Origin: Daphnia pulex
Lineage: Eukaryota; Arthropoda; Branchiopoda; Diplostraca; Daphniidae
Length of the DNA stretch: 64,000 nucleotides
Direction: 5' to 3'
NCBI RefSeq assembly: GCF_021134715.1
Contig: NC_060020.1
Span: 930,001-994,000, forward strand
Below the pieces are notes generated by a model. That model was not told the DNA's origin. It ran no database searches and saw only the letters and a list, made by a program, of their open reading frames with translations. Position numbers and translations under genes: made by a program. Positions within the stretch are counted from its first letter, which is position 1. Each line of letters starts with the position of its first letter. This document shows, in pieces, positions 49,929 to 61,438 of the stretch.

Positions 49929-52806
49929 TTCCCATCGGGGATGCTAATATTGAGTCTCGTGTTTTCAAAACACGCATAAAATATGAACGAATGAATCACC
50001 CGATTAAATTGCATAGTTACTTAGATGTATCCTCCTGTCCTTAAAAGTTACGCTATATTCTAATATTCTATATTGTTGCAATGAAATTTTCAGTTCCTAT
50101 ATTCATCTAAATTTAATGTTTTCCCCTTTATAGATGGTATAAAAATTATCATTTGTGTTACTGCTCCTCCTATTCATTATCTTCATCCTTCGAGATGATA
50201 TGCCATGCTGGCAAGTGGCAACCTGGCATCCCATTGGGTTGGGTTGCGAGGTTCTCTCAAGAAATAGGAAATAATCCAACAATATAATTAACAAATACAG
50301 AGAACAAGAAGGGAAAAGATATGAATTCTAAATACTCTTCTTCCTCTCCTCTTCCAATTCGCCGAGTTCGAGCTGTGTTGTGTCATCGTGAATCAATCAA
50401 CTTTTTTAAATTTTTATTGTTTCTCTGCTGCACGAAAGTGAAGTTACGCCTAGATGCGACGTACGATAACGGTCGTCTTAAATTAAGCTCAACGTCACTG
50501 GTCTGAATGAATGTCTAAGACTCATAGAAACTTACTGAGAAAAAGAAAGATTTCTCACAAGTAAAAGGCAAAGTGCAGAATGACAGGAATAAAGTTAAAA
50601 GTTGAAAAGGTGATACGTAAAAGTAGCAGTTTACGATATTTCGTCAACAATCTGGAATCACTAACAGATGCATAAGCACGTCTCCTCATTGTAGAAGGGA
50701 TTTCGTCTATTGTGAAGTGTGATTGTGATGCTGTCGTGGTGGCTTTTTGGTGAAGACGAGGTATAAATTTGGAGAGGAGAATATGACGTGAGTATCTTTG
50801 TTTGTTAGTTAACTTTCAAGTGAGTGTTAACGAGCTAGAGCCGACATTGTTTTCATGTTACTGATAAACCTTTCTTTTTTCTGACGCTAGAAGGCATAGC
50901 CTTCGATCATTTTCCGCTCAGTTTAGTAACATTTTTGCACATCTCAGAAGAAATTTCTCGCTGCTATTATAAGGAAATTTTGGGTGATAGCTGTCAGTTT
51001 CTCTTTCAGCAACAAAGCTCATTTGTTAGATTTTTATAATGAGTTTTTTTTTCTACTTCCGGTTTTCTCTTTTCAGTCAGTAGTTCAGCAAATATTCATC
51101 TGACGTACAAAAGAACCACATATTCGTGATCCTCGTTAAATTTGTGGTAAAGTTCATGTTTTATATTGTACGAAAGCGTACTTCCGGTTTTTAGAATTTT
51201 CCTGGACTATAGTTCAGGAAAAATCTCGATTTTGACCAAATTCTGGATTTCGCTTAAATTACACCTAATCGACCCCAAATTTCACGTAGATCACGAATAT
51301 TTAGTTTATTTTGACGACAGCTTAATGGTTAAGGCGCTATCGCTTACTTCCGGTATACTTCCGGAAAATTTGCATAAAACTAGCAAGTGAGCTTTGTTCA
51401 CTGTAGAATTCTAAGGACTCTGTGCTAATTTTAAGCAAACAGAAATGGTATTATCAAGATTTGTGAGCATCTTAAGACCAGTCCTTCAAATACTGAGTTT
51501 TGAGACGTGTCAAATAGATGGCGACGTGGCGTGTTGATGGTGTCAGTTAGGCTTATATGATGTCAAAAGTTAAGCTATCTTTTCTTCGAAAATTATCAAT
51601 GATTTAATGAATTCATAGGTAAATTCGAGTGATATTTCGTCTGTAACTTGTCGGTGATGTGTTCTATTCCGTGTATATGTTGGATAACCTCAATCTTAAT
51701 GTTTCTCATCAACTTACAGGAGGAAGCATAGACTCGTAGTCTATGGTGAAAGCCTGAAAGGGTCGTGCAGCCTACATCAATGTTCAAAATCATTGTATTC
51801 TACTAAATGTGCCATCGAAATGATACAGGCAACAACCAACACTAGCTTTATTACAGTATTGCTGAAACATGTATTCTTCTTGTCTTTTATTAGGATTCAT
51901 CATAATATTCTGCTGTTTTTATTCGACTTGCTAGATCACCAACCCCATCATGGATCAATCTCTCATTCCATCTTCTAAAGAACCTTGGATAACAGATCAG
52001 TAGTTTCATGTGTAAGTTCACTTCTCATGTCACTGAACTTTTTCTTCATTGCAGTCTCATATGTATTTAAAGTACTGATCTGCACTTACATCTATCTAAT
52101 AATTAAGAGACAATTTCAATTGTATACTCATGCTGATATAACTGTTAAATTATTCTTCTAGATCATAGACGTCAAGCAAATTGATGACACAAATTATAAA
52201 CAAGGTGACTTATTTTTCTTTTTTTATTTACAGGTTCTAAACTCCAGGTTTCTAAATTTGCATGGCAGACTTTATGAGAAGTCACGTCCTTTCAAGAAAG
52301 TCACCAAGGTCCCTTGTTTACTAACCTTTTGGCTGCTATTTGAGGTATTGCTTATGCTGTCACTACAATCTTGTTTGAATATTATTGCCATCCAAATAAA
52401 TGTTCATTCTGCTACAGGGTAATCCTTCGCTACTTGTCATGGCCTTCATCCACAAGTGAAAAACCGACGAGAGAATGCTGCAATCCAAGACTGATAAATT
52501 GTTTAATCGTTACATTAAATTATAAGTGCATATTTGGGCTCCCTTCTTTTCTGTGGCCCCGTTTCCCAAACTAACCACTAACCAACGCCCGCCGGTGGTC
52601 ACTCACCCGCTGTGAAACCAGGAGGAGGGGAGGGCTCTGGTCGAACGGGGACTTGGAAGGCGCATGATCCGACGAAAACTTTTGGAGGGTCATGAGTCTA
52701 ACCCGGAAGCCTAGTATGACTAATCGCTCCCCAGTAAAACTTGCCTCGCACTCTTCTCTCCTCTTCCATTTCCAGGTAATCTCCCTGGATCTACGCCGAC
52801 ACTGCA
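49929..52806. other. About 2.9 kb with no supported coding gene
   Basis: AT-rich text with only short open frames. Plausible splice-like signals occur (for example near 52230), so a noncoding transcript is possible but not shown. A short inverted pair AGACTCGTAGTCT lies near 51728. Confidence 0.35.
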
Positions 52807-53190
52807 TGTGCGAGTTTTAGCAAGCAATCCGTCACCCAATTTGACAAAAAGTGATAGTTTGTTTTCACGGAAAAAAACGTCAGACGGTTACAAAATTTCT
52901 AATTCAACAATCTGATGTAGAAATTTGCATCTAGTCTACTGGTGCAAATTGCGATTATTTAAGCTTGATTAATTTAGGTGATGTGTTAAAAGCAATTGTG
53001 GGTTTTTTAACACATCTCCTAAATAATCAAGCTTAAAGAATCGCAATTTGCACCAGTAGACTAGATGCAAATTTCTACATGAGATTGTTGAACTAGAATT
53101 TTTGTAACCGTCTGATGCAATTTCCGTGAAAACAAACTATCACTTTTTGTCTAATTGGGTGGCGGATTACTTGCTAAAAAGCCTCGCACA
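52807..53190. mobile_element. Foldback (MITE-like) element: near-perfect 384-bp inverted repeat
   Basis: The left arm (about 52807-52990) and right arm (about 53005-53190) are reverse complements over about 180 bases with few mismatches, around a loop that includes AAAGCAATTGTGGG. Outer ends are TGTGCGAG and CTCGCACA. Paired blocks include TTTGCATCTAGTCTACTGGT with ACCAGTAGACTAGATGCAAA, and CAAACTATCACTTTTTGTC with its complement. There is no open frame. No clear target-site duplication is seen; the right flank is poly-A. Transcription would give a long hairpin RNA. Confidence 0.9.
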
Positions 53191-53592
53191 AAAAAAAAAT
53201 TGTCTCGAACCGGACGCTCTGTTTAATGAATTGTTTATTTTGTAAGTGTTCCAGAATAAAAATGAGAATATAAATGGTTTATTTATTCAACAATAACATT
53301 TACATATTACAGATATTTGCCATTTGTGGAGAAATGGGGGTTTAAGGAATGGATGTTGGTGGATGTTATGGGGTTTGAGGAATAGATATGGTTGTATAGG
53401 TAGGTATATGGATGTGATAGACAAAGGATTTTATGTCTACCTTATTAAAACAAACCACGACTTCTTCTAGCTAATGAAAATCAATTTCCCCCTTCCCCCA
53501 ATCTCCTCCTCGCTGGTTTCCCAATCGCGAAGGCATGTTTATTATTTGTTCAACGTAAAAATTCCCCGTATTACTATTTTTTTTTCATTCTA

Positions 53593-53799
53593 AACATATA
53601 AACGGTTAACTTTATAGACGCAAATAGCAATTAAACAAAATACTGGATGTAACTTATGTAGCACAACACTAGCGATTCAACACCAAGGAACTTTTCTGTT
53701 CTTTTTCAACATATGAACGGTTAACTGCATAGACACAAATAACCATTAAAACTGGATGTAACTTTTGAGCACAACACCAGCAGTCCGGCACCAAGGAAC
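53593..53799 (+). repeat. Imperfect tandem duplication of about 95 bp
   Basis: Copy 1 at 53593-53691 and copy 2 at 53708-53799 share AACATATRAACGGTTAACT, ATAGACRCAAATA, ACTGGATGTAACTT, GCACAACACYAGC and CACCAAGGAAC in the same order, with small indels and about one substitution in ten. No coding content. Confidence 0.85.
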
Positions 53800-55177
53800 A
53801 GCAACAGCATAACTCGATGCAAAAAATCTTTCACCAGTATAGGCTGCAACAACATGCCATATTGGACAGCAACATCACTGCTACGTAAACATAAACCTAT
53901 GACCAAAATGAAATTAATGTTTGATCAATGGAAATTTTGTATAAAATACAAAAAAAAAAATCACTTCAAATGGAGTTCACCCAAATATTCTATGGCAACA
54001 CTATCTGATAACTATAGTATAAAAAAAAATTTACATGAAACTAGATTATTCATTTAATCCATTTGACATTTGTAGTGCTCTGCAGCGAAACAAAAACATT
54101 CTTCTACAGTATCTGCCTATCTTGTTAATCAATTCCCCTTAAACAATCCATAACTCAATTTACATATGATTGAAGGAAAGAGTTGTTGTCATGATGAAAT
54201 CATCCCCAAATGTTAAAATTAAACAATGTAAGCAATTATAGTAGTCCAAGCCTTATACTTCCCAAGTTAGAACCTATAATTTTTATCAAATTACCATTTC
54301 AAGGTGTCTTCTTGCAGTTCTACTGTATGTCCAACATTTTGGCAATCACAATGCAGCATGATCTAGCGTCAACTCAGATATGGCTGATCCCAGAAGACTT
54401 TGAAGCATGGAACTCTCCCACACTCCAAGGACAACATCAGCACCAAAGACTGCATGCAACAGCTCAATTTAATCACACCTTTCACTGGATGACAGCAACC
54501 AATCCATGTGCACATTAGACTGCAACAAAGAAGCGCAGACTTAACCTGGCTCTTATTCCTACTTATTAAAAAAAAAAAAAAAAACTGATCATGATCATAT
54601 CAAAGTTTCACGTTTTCGTAAAGTGTCTCGAAAACCAATGGCGGATTTCATTTCAGACGAAGACACGCGCGCCATCTACTGGCCATAATTTTAACCACCT
54701 AGTGAAAGCCAACACACTTAATAAATCTTCCACAACTTCCTTTATTATGTTCACTTAATCTAGCTTGAAAGATTTAAAAAAAGAATGGAATAACTGAATA
54801 AGACTCACTTGAAAGTTGTATGACAATTTCCCAGAAGTATAGTAGGCGCGAGTAGGCGAGGGCTCTTCAAGTCTTCAACTGCATAAAGTTCACATCAAAT
54901 GGTACTAATTATTAGTGATCCTCATGAAATTTACAGCAGACTTAATGTGTATCAAACGAAATCTAAAATGCGATCATATCGAAAATTTCTGAACGGTTAG
55001 GTTAGATCCAGGGAACAAGAAGAATGAAACGAAGCTTAGTTGACACCCTTCAGTTGCATCTAGTGTCGAAAGTAAAGAAGATAAAAGCGGTACGTGAGCA
55101 AAGAAAAAATAATGGATTATAGTGTACAGTGACTTGTTACAAACATTAGACCTCATAGTAATTATGACATTCCTAAT

Positions 55178-55238
55178 TTCAGATTCGAATACGAGACGGC
55201 GTAGCAGACACGGCCTTTACCACTAAGCTACTCTACAT
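55178..55238 (-). other. Degenerate tRNA-like sequence
   Basis: On the minus strand, TAGCTTAGTGGTAAAGG resembles an A box, and about 30 bases further TATTCGAATC resembles a B box. A weak anticodon-arm hairpin can be drawn (CGT/ACG around GTCTGCT), but the T-stem does not pair. A functional tRNA is therefore unlikely. A tRNA pseudogene or the head of a tRNA-derived SINE is more likely. Confidence 0.35.
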
Positions 55239-55330
55239 GAAATTACGAAATCAAAACATTCCTAACCATTTTCAGCCAAGTACCCTTTAACGGATGTAAT
55301 CGACATCCGGAAATAGTCAATAACGGATTG

Positions 55331-55401
55331 GCGACCAGAGTGTAATGGTTTATGGCATCTAGTGTTGTATCAAAAGGCCCCGGATTCGATTCCTACTCCC
55401 T
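55331..55401 (+). other. Second degenerate tRNA-like sequence
   Basis: On the plus strand, GTGTAATGGTTTATGGC resembles an A box and GGATTCGATTCCTA a B box, about 35 bases apart. The arms do not pair well. It lies about 100 bases from the other tRNA-like sequence, in the opposite orientation. Confidence 0.35.
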
Positions 55402-55927
55402 CCACACTGTGTCCTATTGTTTCCCATGTCTGTCTGTATAACCTAACCCTACATGTACAAATTTAACACACAACTACTAACTAAATATAATTCTTACTCA
55501 CACATTTACTAACACTAATGCACTGCGGCATTTAAAAGAAACAAACCTTGAGATAAACAATTCAGAGATCGATTGCCATCGTAATTTGTGCGACAATCTT
55601 GTACGCCGCTGTACTCGAACATTGATTACTGCTGTAATAGGCTGGCATGAGATGGCAAACCTGAATGCAAACCTTTTTGTTTCTCTTTCAAAAAGGAATG
55701 TTAAAATAATTCCGAAAAAAAATGTGACAAATGGGGGAGGGGATAAATCACATAAATAATGACGAGATGCAATTACCGCAAAAAATAACCATAAAAGTAT
55801 ACATGGTACTCTTACCATAAAAAAAAGACAATTCCAAAATTACCCCTAGGTATGAGAGAAGATTCGCAAGGGCCCAGCTCTTAATACATCCGCGTTGACT
55901 AACACCATAACGTCGCAGACCATTAAC

Positions 55928-56348
55928 GCGTGAAGATGGAATTTTTCACTGATGTGTTTCCTGTTGAAAATAACAAGGATAAGTAACTAGGTAATCAAAA
56001 TCAAAATGTTTTCTATTACTTAGCCGTATTTGATGATCTTTGCAAGCTGCGGAGTTGGTGCAAGACTTGACATCCGGCCAGTTCTTCACTTGAAACTATG
56101 GATTCTCTTTCGGATCGTTTAAAACTTGTCGAATAAAGCAAAATTTGATTTTCAAAAAAAATTGTGAATATCCAGGAGTTAACCACGGTGTCGTTTGATA
56201 TGTTTTAAAAGATGTGGGTGGCCAACAGCATGAATTTAATAACCAAATCTGTCACGGGAGCTGCACTTTCCTAGAGCAATGAAAGGATGGACATGACCTG
56301 AGTGAGGATTGAATGAACGATGTAGATATCGTTAAAGCCACGGCAGCG
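55928..56348 (+). repeat. Dispersed 0.43-kb repeat, copy 2
   Basis: Second copy of the segment at 46507-46937, same orientation. Downstream of GTTAAAGCCACGGCAGC the two copies diverge: copy 1 runs on toward the huntingtin fragment, copy 2 into unrelated sequence. A minus-strand open frame (56271-56534) with a hydrophobic start overlaps its end but is not recognised. Confidence 0.85.
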
Positions 56349-57216
56349 AAGTAGGAGTCTCCACTTTGAGGTCACACCTTTCTGTTTTCTCCTGCTCACG
56401 CAGGAGGTGGTTATTGTTGCTTCTTGGCTGATCGTCACCAGCCAGCATCCGCTCCAGCTAGTTGATTGAAGAATAAGCGAACCACCTAAAAGATTCTGCA
56501 CCAGCAAGATGACCGTGACGACGGAATTCTTCATTCATGGGTTCAAGAATAAAATGTTCATTCGTTAGGGAATCAAAAATAAATCAAAATGTTATTCTAA
56601 TACTTTCTGTTTGATGCCTTTGGTGCAATGCACAGTATGTAGTTGATACACCTTCTAATTCTTAATTCTTCTTCCCTTTCTTGTTCACCATTTTCGCCTC
56701 ACATCCAAGTGTAAAACAAGGGGGCAGATGCAAGCAACCATGATTGAGATGGTCAGGTTGGTATAGTCGCTTTCACTGACGGCTTGACGATCGTCCAATA
56801 ATCTTGGTCCAATTAAGATCCATGAAAATGGCAGGCAACGGAGAGTAGAACTAACGGTCTGCAGCATGGTGGTGTGGTTGCCAAATGTACTGCACGATCA
56901 TTTAAACTCGCCAGACAACCAATAATGGAGAACTTGCGCGACATTTATAATTTGCGGTGGCTCTCCTAACGATCGAGTCTTGTTGAGAAAAGACATATTA
57001 CTACTAACTTGCTAGTCTGCTGGTTTAAATATGCCTGGCTCTTGCACTGGCCATTCATGACCAACTTGAAAATGTTGTCAGCTGTTATTGGGAATTTTGA
57101 ATTTGGAGAGGGATGCCAACTGCCAAGTCTGCTTTCTTCCTTGACAGTGACTCCTACAGAAACATAAGTGGACACCACCATAATATGCCAGTCTCAGGGA
57201 GTGTAGATTAAATATT
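56349..57216. other. Spacer with possible remnants of a minus-strand membrane-protein gene
   Basis: Minus-strand open frames at 56271-56534, 56685-56867 and 56966-57181 contain hydrophobic stretches (VTVILLVQNLLGGSLIL; LTISIMVACICPLVLHL) but no joined model could be built and no family is recognised. A degraded multi-exon membrane-protein gene is possible. Confidence 0.3.
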
Positions 57217-57306
57217 GTTGGCTGTTCCTCAGGCTCTACTTTGGGTTCAGATTCCTCTGTCGGAAATAATTTGTTGTTGCCTAATATAAAATGAACTATT
57301 AGCTTT

Positions 57307-57513
57307 ATGAAAAAATTGGTGGTTTATTTCATATACTTCTATGTTCTTTTGTCCAAAGGCTATGGGAGCCAACCGACTCTGGCTATTGACAAAGGACCTT
57401 TTCACATTTCATCTTGCACCCAACTGCAAGCAACTGCTGTTCAAATTGATAATGTGGCTGCTGATCTTGATATAGACTTGAGATTGAAATTCTTGTTATT
57501 ACAGACTAAATAG
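57307..57513 (+). CDS. Possible small secreted peptide gene in unit 1
   Basis: A 68-codon frame opening with a hydrophobic, signal-like start (MKKLVVYFIYFYVLLSKGYG). The matching position in unit 2 keeps the start (MKRFVVYFIYLYVLLSKGYG) but meets an in-frame stop about ten codons later. No family is recognised. It could be a chance frame or a gene broken in one copy. Confidence 0.25.
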   Translation: MKKLVVYFIYFYVLLSKGYGSQPTLAIDKGPFHISSCTQLQATAVQIDNVAADLDIDLRLKFLLLQTK

Positions 57514-58232
57514 TTTCTGGCAGATCAAATAGGTAGGGAAGGCTGACACTGACCTTTTGAGTTTACTTCATTAGGTACTTGTCCTGATAACGACAAATAG
57601 TTCAAAATTGTCTTGTATCACTCACTCTTTTTCTGCATGGCGAGATTGCACATCCAATGCAGGTGATAAAACCATTGTCGCACTTCTGGGTCTCAACCAC
57701 GTGTATGGGGAATGGACACCATTGGAATAACACAAACTGATAAAAGAAAATTTTTTTAGGCGACAAGGACTTGATTTTTGTAGTCCTTAATAGAATTATC
57801 TAACACAAGGGCTGAAACATTTTTAACACCATATAATTAACTGCTTAAGCCAATTCTGAGTTGCTGTTGTACTAATTTCGACTTTCGAGTTCCGACTGCA
57901 CTGATGCAGGAGTGCAGACGAATTTGCCGTCTGCGAGTCCCTCTGGTGGCAAATTCTTAAAGCCTTGATTTTCCCTTCTTGTTTTTTTATTTATTCCTAG
58001 ATGGCAGCAAATTCTTTCTTCTCTAAATGAAAATGGTGTTGCAATCATTTATTGGCAATGTGGGTCATTCAAACACTGAAATAAAATAAATAAAAAATAT
58101 TTCGCGCAATTACATAATAAATAAAACACGGCATTTAAGAACATCAGCATTAGATAAATTTTCGTTTTTACAATAAATAGTTGTCACCATTACAAATTTG
58201 TCCACAAGGTAAGTAGTAATTAAAGTTTGTGT

Positions 58233-59263
58233 TTATTCCGGGATATCATTTTTACCAAATTCCTGATTGACTAAAATACTGGGATTCGTGTCCTGTCTGT
58301 TATTGTCACTTGGAGTACCAGTATCTTCCTGTGAGGAATTGGCGTCTTCCGTTCCATCTTCATCCACCGGTCCCTCGTCTTCATCTTCTTCCTCTTCATT
58401 CTCTTCATCAACGCTGTCGTCGTCCATCACATCAAGTCCCGAGTGTAAGTAAATTGTTTTCTTCTCAAAACCTTGCTTCAGTGCAGCAAGTCCCTTTCTT
58501 TGAATGTCTTTACGACATACTAAACTGTTCAGACTGTCTTTTAATAAAGTCAGTCTAGCATTGACTTCACTCAGAGCTCCCAACGTCTCTAAAATTTGAC
58601 TATCGGATTCTTGTTGAGTTTGTAGGGCCTCGACGTTGGATTGCCTTTCTCTGAATCGATCTTCCCACACTCGAAATATGATTGCCGCGGCGTCGAAAAC
58701 AACCCACCAGTTGGAAAAAAGGATGTAATAAACATATAAATTATTCCCTCCTGTTGAGTTGAAAAGTGAGGTAAAAGCTGCCATGAATTTGTCAACGGCA
58801 TCAATATTAGATCTGGAGTTCAAAACATTGGAAACTCCTGTCAGTACATCGGCAAGCTTGTCGATGCCGATGCCGATCACTGATTCAATAAGTCGCAACT
58901 CTTTTTCTTTGAATTTGGCGCCTTCAGTTGATTTGCGAACTGACGTTTTATCGACACTTTTGTCTGTGCGCCAGCTATCTTTAATAAGTTCTGAAATAAA
59001 AAAAACAAACATCTTAAGTTTATGTGACATCCAATAAAGGGTAATTAAAAGTGAATTTAATTGTGCTGTTGACTGCAGCAAATTAAAGAATTCATTGATA
59101 TTCATTGAATAACTTTTAAAGAATTTATACCTTTAGGCACAGCGGGTAAGTTCAATTGCTGAGGGCTCCGTAAAGAATTAGGAGCAGCGTGAGTCGGAAT
59201 GACGATGTGAGAGATCCATGACGTGAGAAGTAGTCCCGTTATAAAATAAATTGGGACAGTCAT
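58233..59263 (-). CDS. Unknown secreted helical protein with acidic tail, copy 1
   Basis: Two exons on the minus strand: 59131-59263 and 58233-58990. They sum to 297 codons (296 aa). No homologue recognised. Signal peptide (MTVPIYFITGLLLTSWISHI); a basic linker; a helical core (RLIESVIGIGIDKLADVLTG, MAAFTSLFNSTGG) that includes a moderately hydrophobic stretch (YILFSNWWVVFDAAAIIF); a coiled-coil-like region (RQSNVEALQTQQESDSQIL); then a tail made largely of Asp/Glu (ENEEEEDEDEGPVDEDG) ending in a Ser/Asn/Asp segment. The start at 59263 opens the signal peptide directly. Copy 2 at 61439-62462 is nearly identical. Confidence 0.75.
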
Positions 59264-59489
59264 CGCGTTGAGATTGAAAATCAATAAAAAGAGCACAAAA
59301 TTATTGGCGAAACCAATAAAAAAATAGCCATAGCAAGAGGCGATTCAATTCTTATATTTCCTCACGTCCGCAGTAGACGTGATAATGTTGTTTCTCGGCA
59401 CAAATGAACTTTAAGACTGAACATCTCGAAAACCTTTTCTATCGTGCTTATACGATCACTGCATATGTCGTTTTTTTTTACCCTGCAGC

Positions 59490-59713
59490 TATATAAAAGC
59501 CGACTACCTGGTTGGGTTGCTTCAAATATATATTCACAATGTTTTTCTTGAATTACATGCATCAAAGCAACCACAGCAAAGAACTCACCCAACGACTTGT
59601 GATGATAAAATCGAGAGCTCTGATTCGTTCATTATTATTGTTTCTAACTAGGCCAGACGAGTCATTAAAATCATCAGTTGTTACACACACAGTATTGCTG
59701 TACACGACTAAGG
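59490..59713 (+). other. Divergent TATA box and small first-exon-like frame, unit 1
   Basis: A strong TATATAAAAG at 59490-59499 on the plus strand is followed about 100 bases later by an ATG at 59602. A 37-codon frame follows (MIKSRALIRSLLLFLTRPDE then KSSVVTHTVLLYTTK), ending at a good donor (GTAAGAGG) after 59713. The unit-2 copy keeps the TATA box, ATG, frame and donor and differs by an in-frame six-base deletion. The downstream exon was not found. Confidence 0.4.
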
Positions 59714-61438
59714 GTAAGAGGGTTTATTACTAAAAACCAAAAGTTTGTTTAATGTACGTATACTGCATATTGTAACCCATACCAGAATTTAATCCGACCT
59801 TATAAGGACTGTAAAAACGTCAACATGAACCCTCGCTCTCGTCTCCAGCTACGCTGTCTTGACTAACTTGTTTATATGTAATACGTTCACGTTAGGTCAT
59901 GCAATGTGTACTTCCTTTTTTTTAATTCTCATTCTTTTATATATACCTGCAATCCTACCTTAAACACTATACGGGCCTGTATATTAGGTGCGCGTATTGC
60001 TTATAGCTAACCTGATGTTGACCGCACTATGACATTAGCATTACTATGAACACCATTTTGCTTCCTGTCAAAAGTGTCACGAATGGTTTTCTGTATAATG
60101 GTTCACGATTTCTCGGGTTTTCCCCAAATGTGTATGTTCATATTATTGGCTTCAATATATTTTTCACTCAGAAGATAGTGTGACGAGTTGGTTGCGGAGT
60201 AGTTTGAAGTGAAGGTTTTCTCCGGCGACTGTTGTGTTTCAAAGACTTCTTCATCTTCTTTTTTTTTTTTTTAATTTTTAACGCCACTTCGATCAAACTC
60301 GTCACCGGTTGGCTGTTCTTCAGGCTCTACATTGGGTTCAGATTCCTCCATCTGAAATAATCTTTTGTTGCCTAATACGTACAAAATGAACTTTTAGCTT
60401 TTTATGAAAAGATTTGTGGTTTATTTCATATACCTCTATGTTCTTTTGTCCAAAGGCTATGGGAACCAACTACTCCTAACAGATAATGTCTCTTGACAAA
60501 GGACCTTTTCACATTTCGTCTTGGTCCCAACTGCAAGCAACTGCTGTTCAAATTGATGTAACTGGTTTCTTGACATAGACCTGAGATTGAAATTCTTGTT
60601 ATTCCAGGCTAAATAGTTTCTGACAGATCAAATAGGTTGGGAAGGCATACACTGAATGTTTGAGTTTACTTCATTAGGTACTTGGCCCGATAAAGACACA
60701 TAGTTCAAAATTGTCTTGTAATATCACTCACTCTTTTTCTGCATGGCGAGATTGCATATCAACCAAGGCAGGTGACACAACCATTGCCTCACTTCTGCGC
60801 CGATAGTTACAAGTACAAGGGAATCCTAAGCTGTTTATAACATTTCCCTGACTTGTCTGCTTTCTCTCAATCACGTGGATAGGGAACGGATAGGCTGCTA
60901 GTGGATAACACAAACTGGAAACAGAAAACTTTTTGCGAACGGATTTGATTTTTTTACTCCTTATGAGAATTATCTAACACAAAGGCAGAAGAATTTCCAA
61001 CACTGTTCTGCGTAGGCACATAGGAAGTCTTACTGTCGTTGCTTAACTGTTTATTTTTAAGCCCATTCTGCCAACTGCGTGAGTTGCTTGCTGACTTGAT
61101 GTTTTTCACTTTCGAGTTTCGACTTTCGAGTTCCGTCTGCAAGTCCCTCTGGTGGCAAATTCTTAAAGCCTTGATTTTCCCTTCTTGTTTTTTTATTTAT
61201 TCCTAGATGGCAGCAAATTCTTTCTTCTCTAAATGAAAATGGTGTTGCAATCATTTATTGGCAATGTGGGTCATTCAAACACTGAAATAAAATAAATAAA
61301 AAATATTTCGCGCAATTACATAATAAATAAAACACGGCATTTAAGAACATCAGCATTAGATAAATTTTCGTTTTTACAATAAATAGTTGTCACCATTACA
61401 AATTTGTCCACAAGGTAAGTAGTAATTAAAGTTTGTGT

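Larger units (their letters stand above)
53191..55927. other. Repeat-containing spacer with no supported coding gene
   Basis: Besides the tandem duplication and tRNA-like sequences listed separately, this stretch has only short frames without recognisable content. An A run occurs near 54568-54583. The shared CGCGCGCCATCT sequence near 54667 also appears near 332, but it is too short to interpret. Confidence 0.4.
57217..60178. repeat. Tandem segmental duplication, unit 1 (about 3.0 kb)
   Basis: Begins at GTTGGCTGTTC and ends at TTCAATAT...CAGAAGATAG. Matches 60308-63359 in direct orientation over nearly its whole length, with high identity and scattered indels. It carries the acidic secreted-protein gene (minus strand) and a divergent small reading frame (plus strand). 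Confidence 0.92.

Noticed and set aside
51310-51365. AGCTTAATGGTTAAGGCGCT, similar to a tRNA A box
   Set aside because: No B-box sequence follows at the right distance and no cloverleaf can be drawn.
51166-51390. 74-codon plus-strand open frame
   Set aside because: No recognisable motif and no supporting splice context.
51721-51800. Possible small structured RNA around GAAGCATAGACTCGTAGTCTATGG
   Set aside because: A short local hairpin and C/D-box-like words can be found, but the boxes are not correctly spaced for a snoRNA and no tRNA fold forms.
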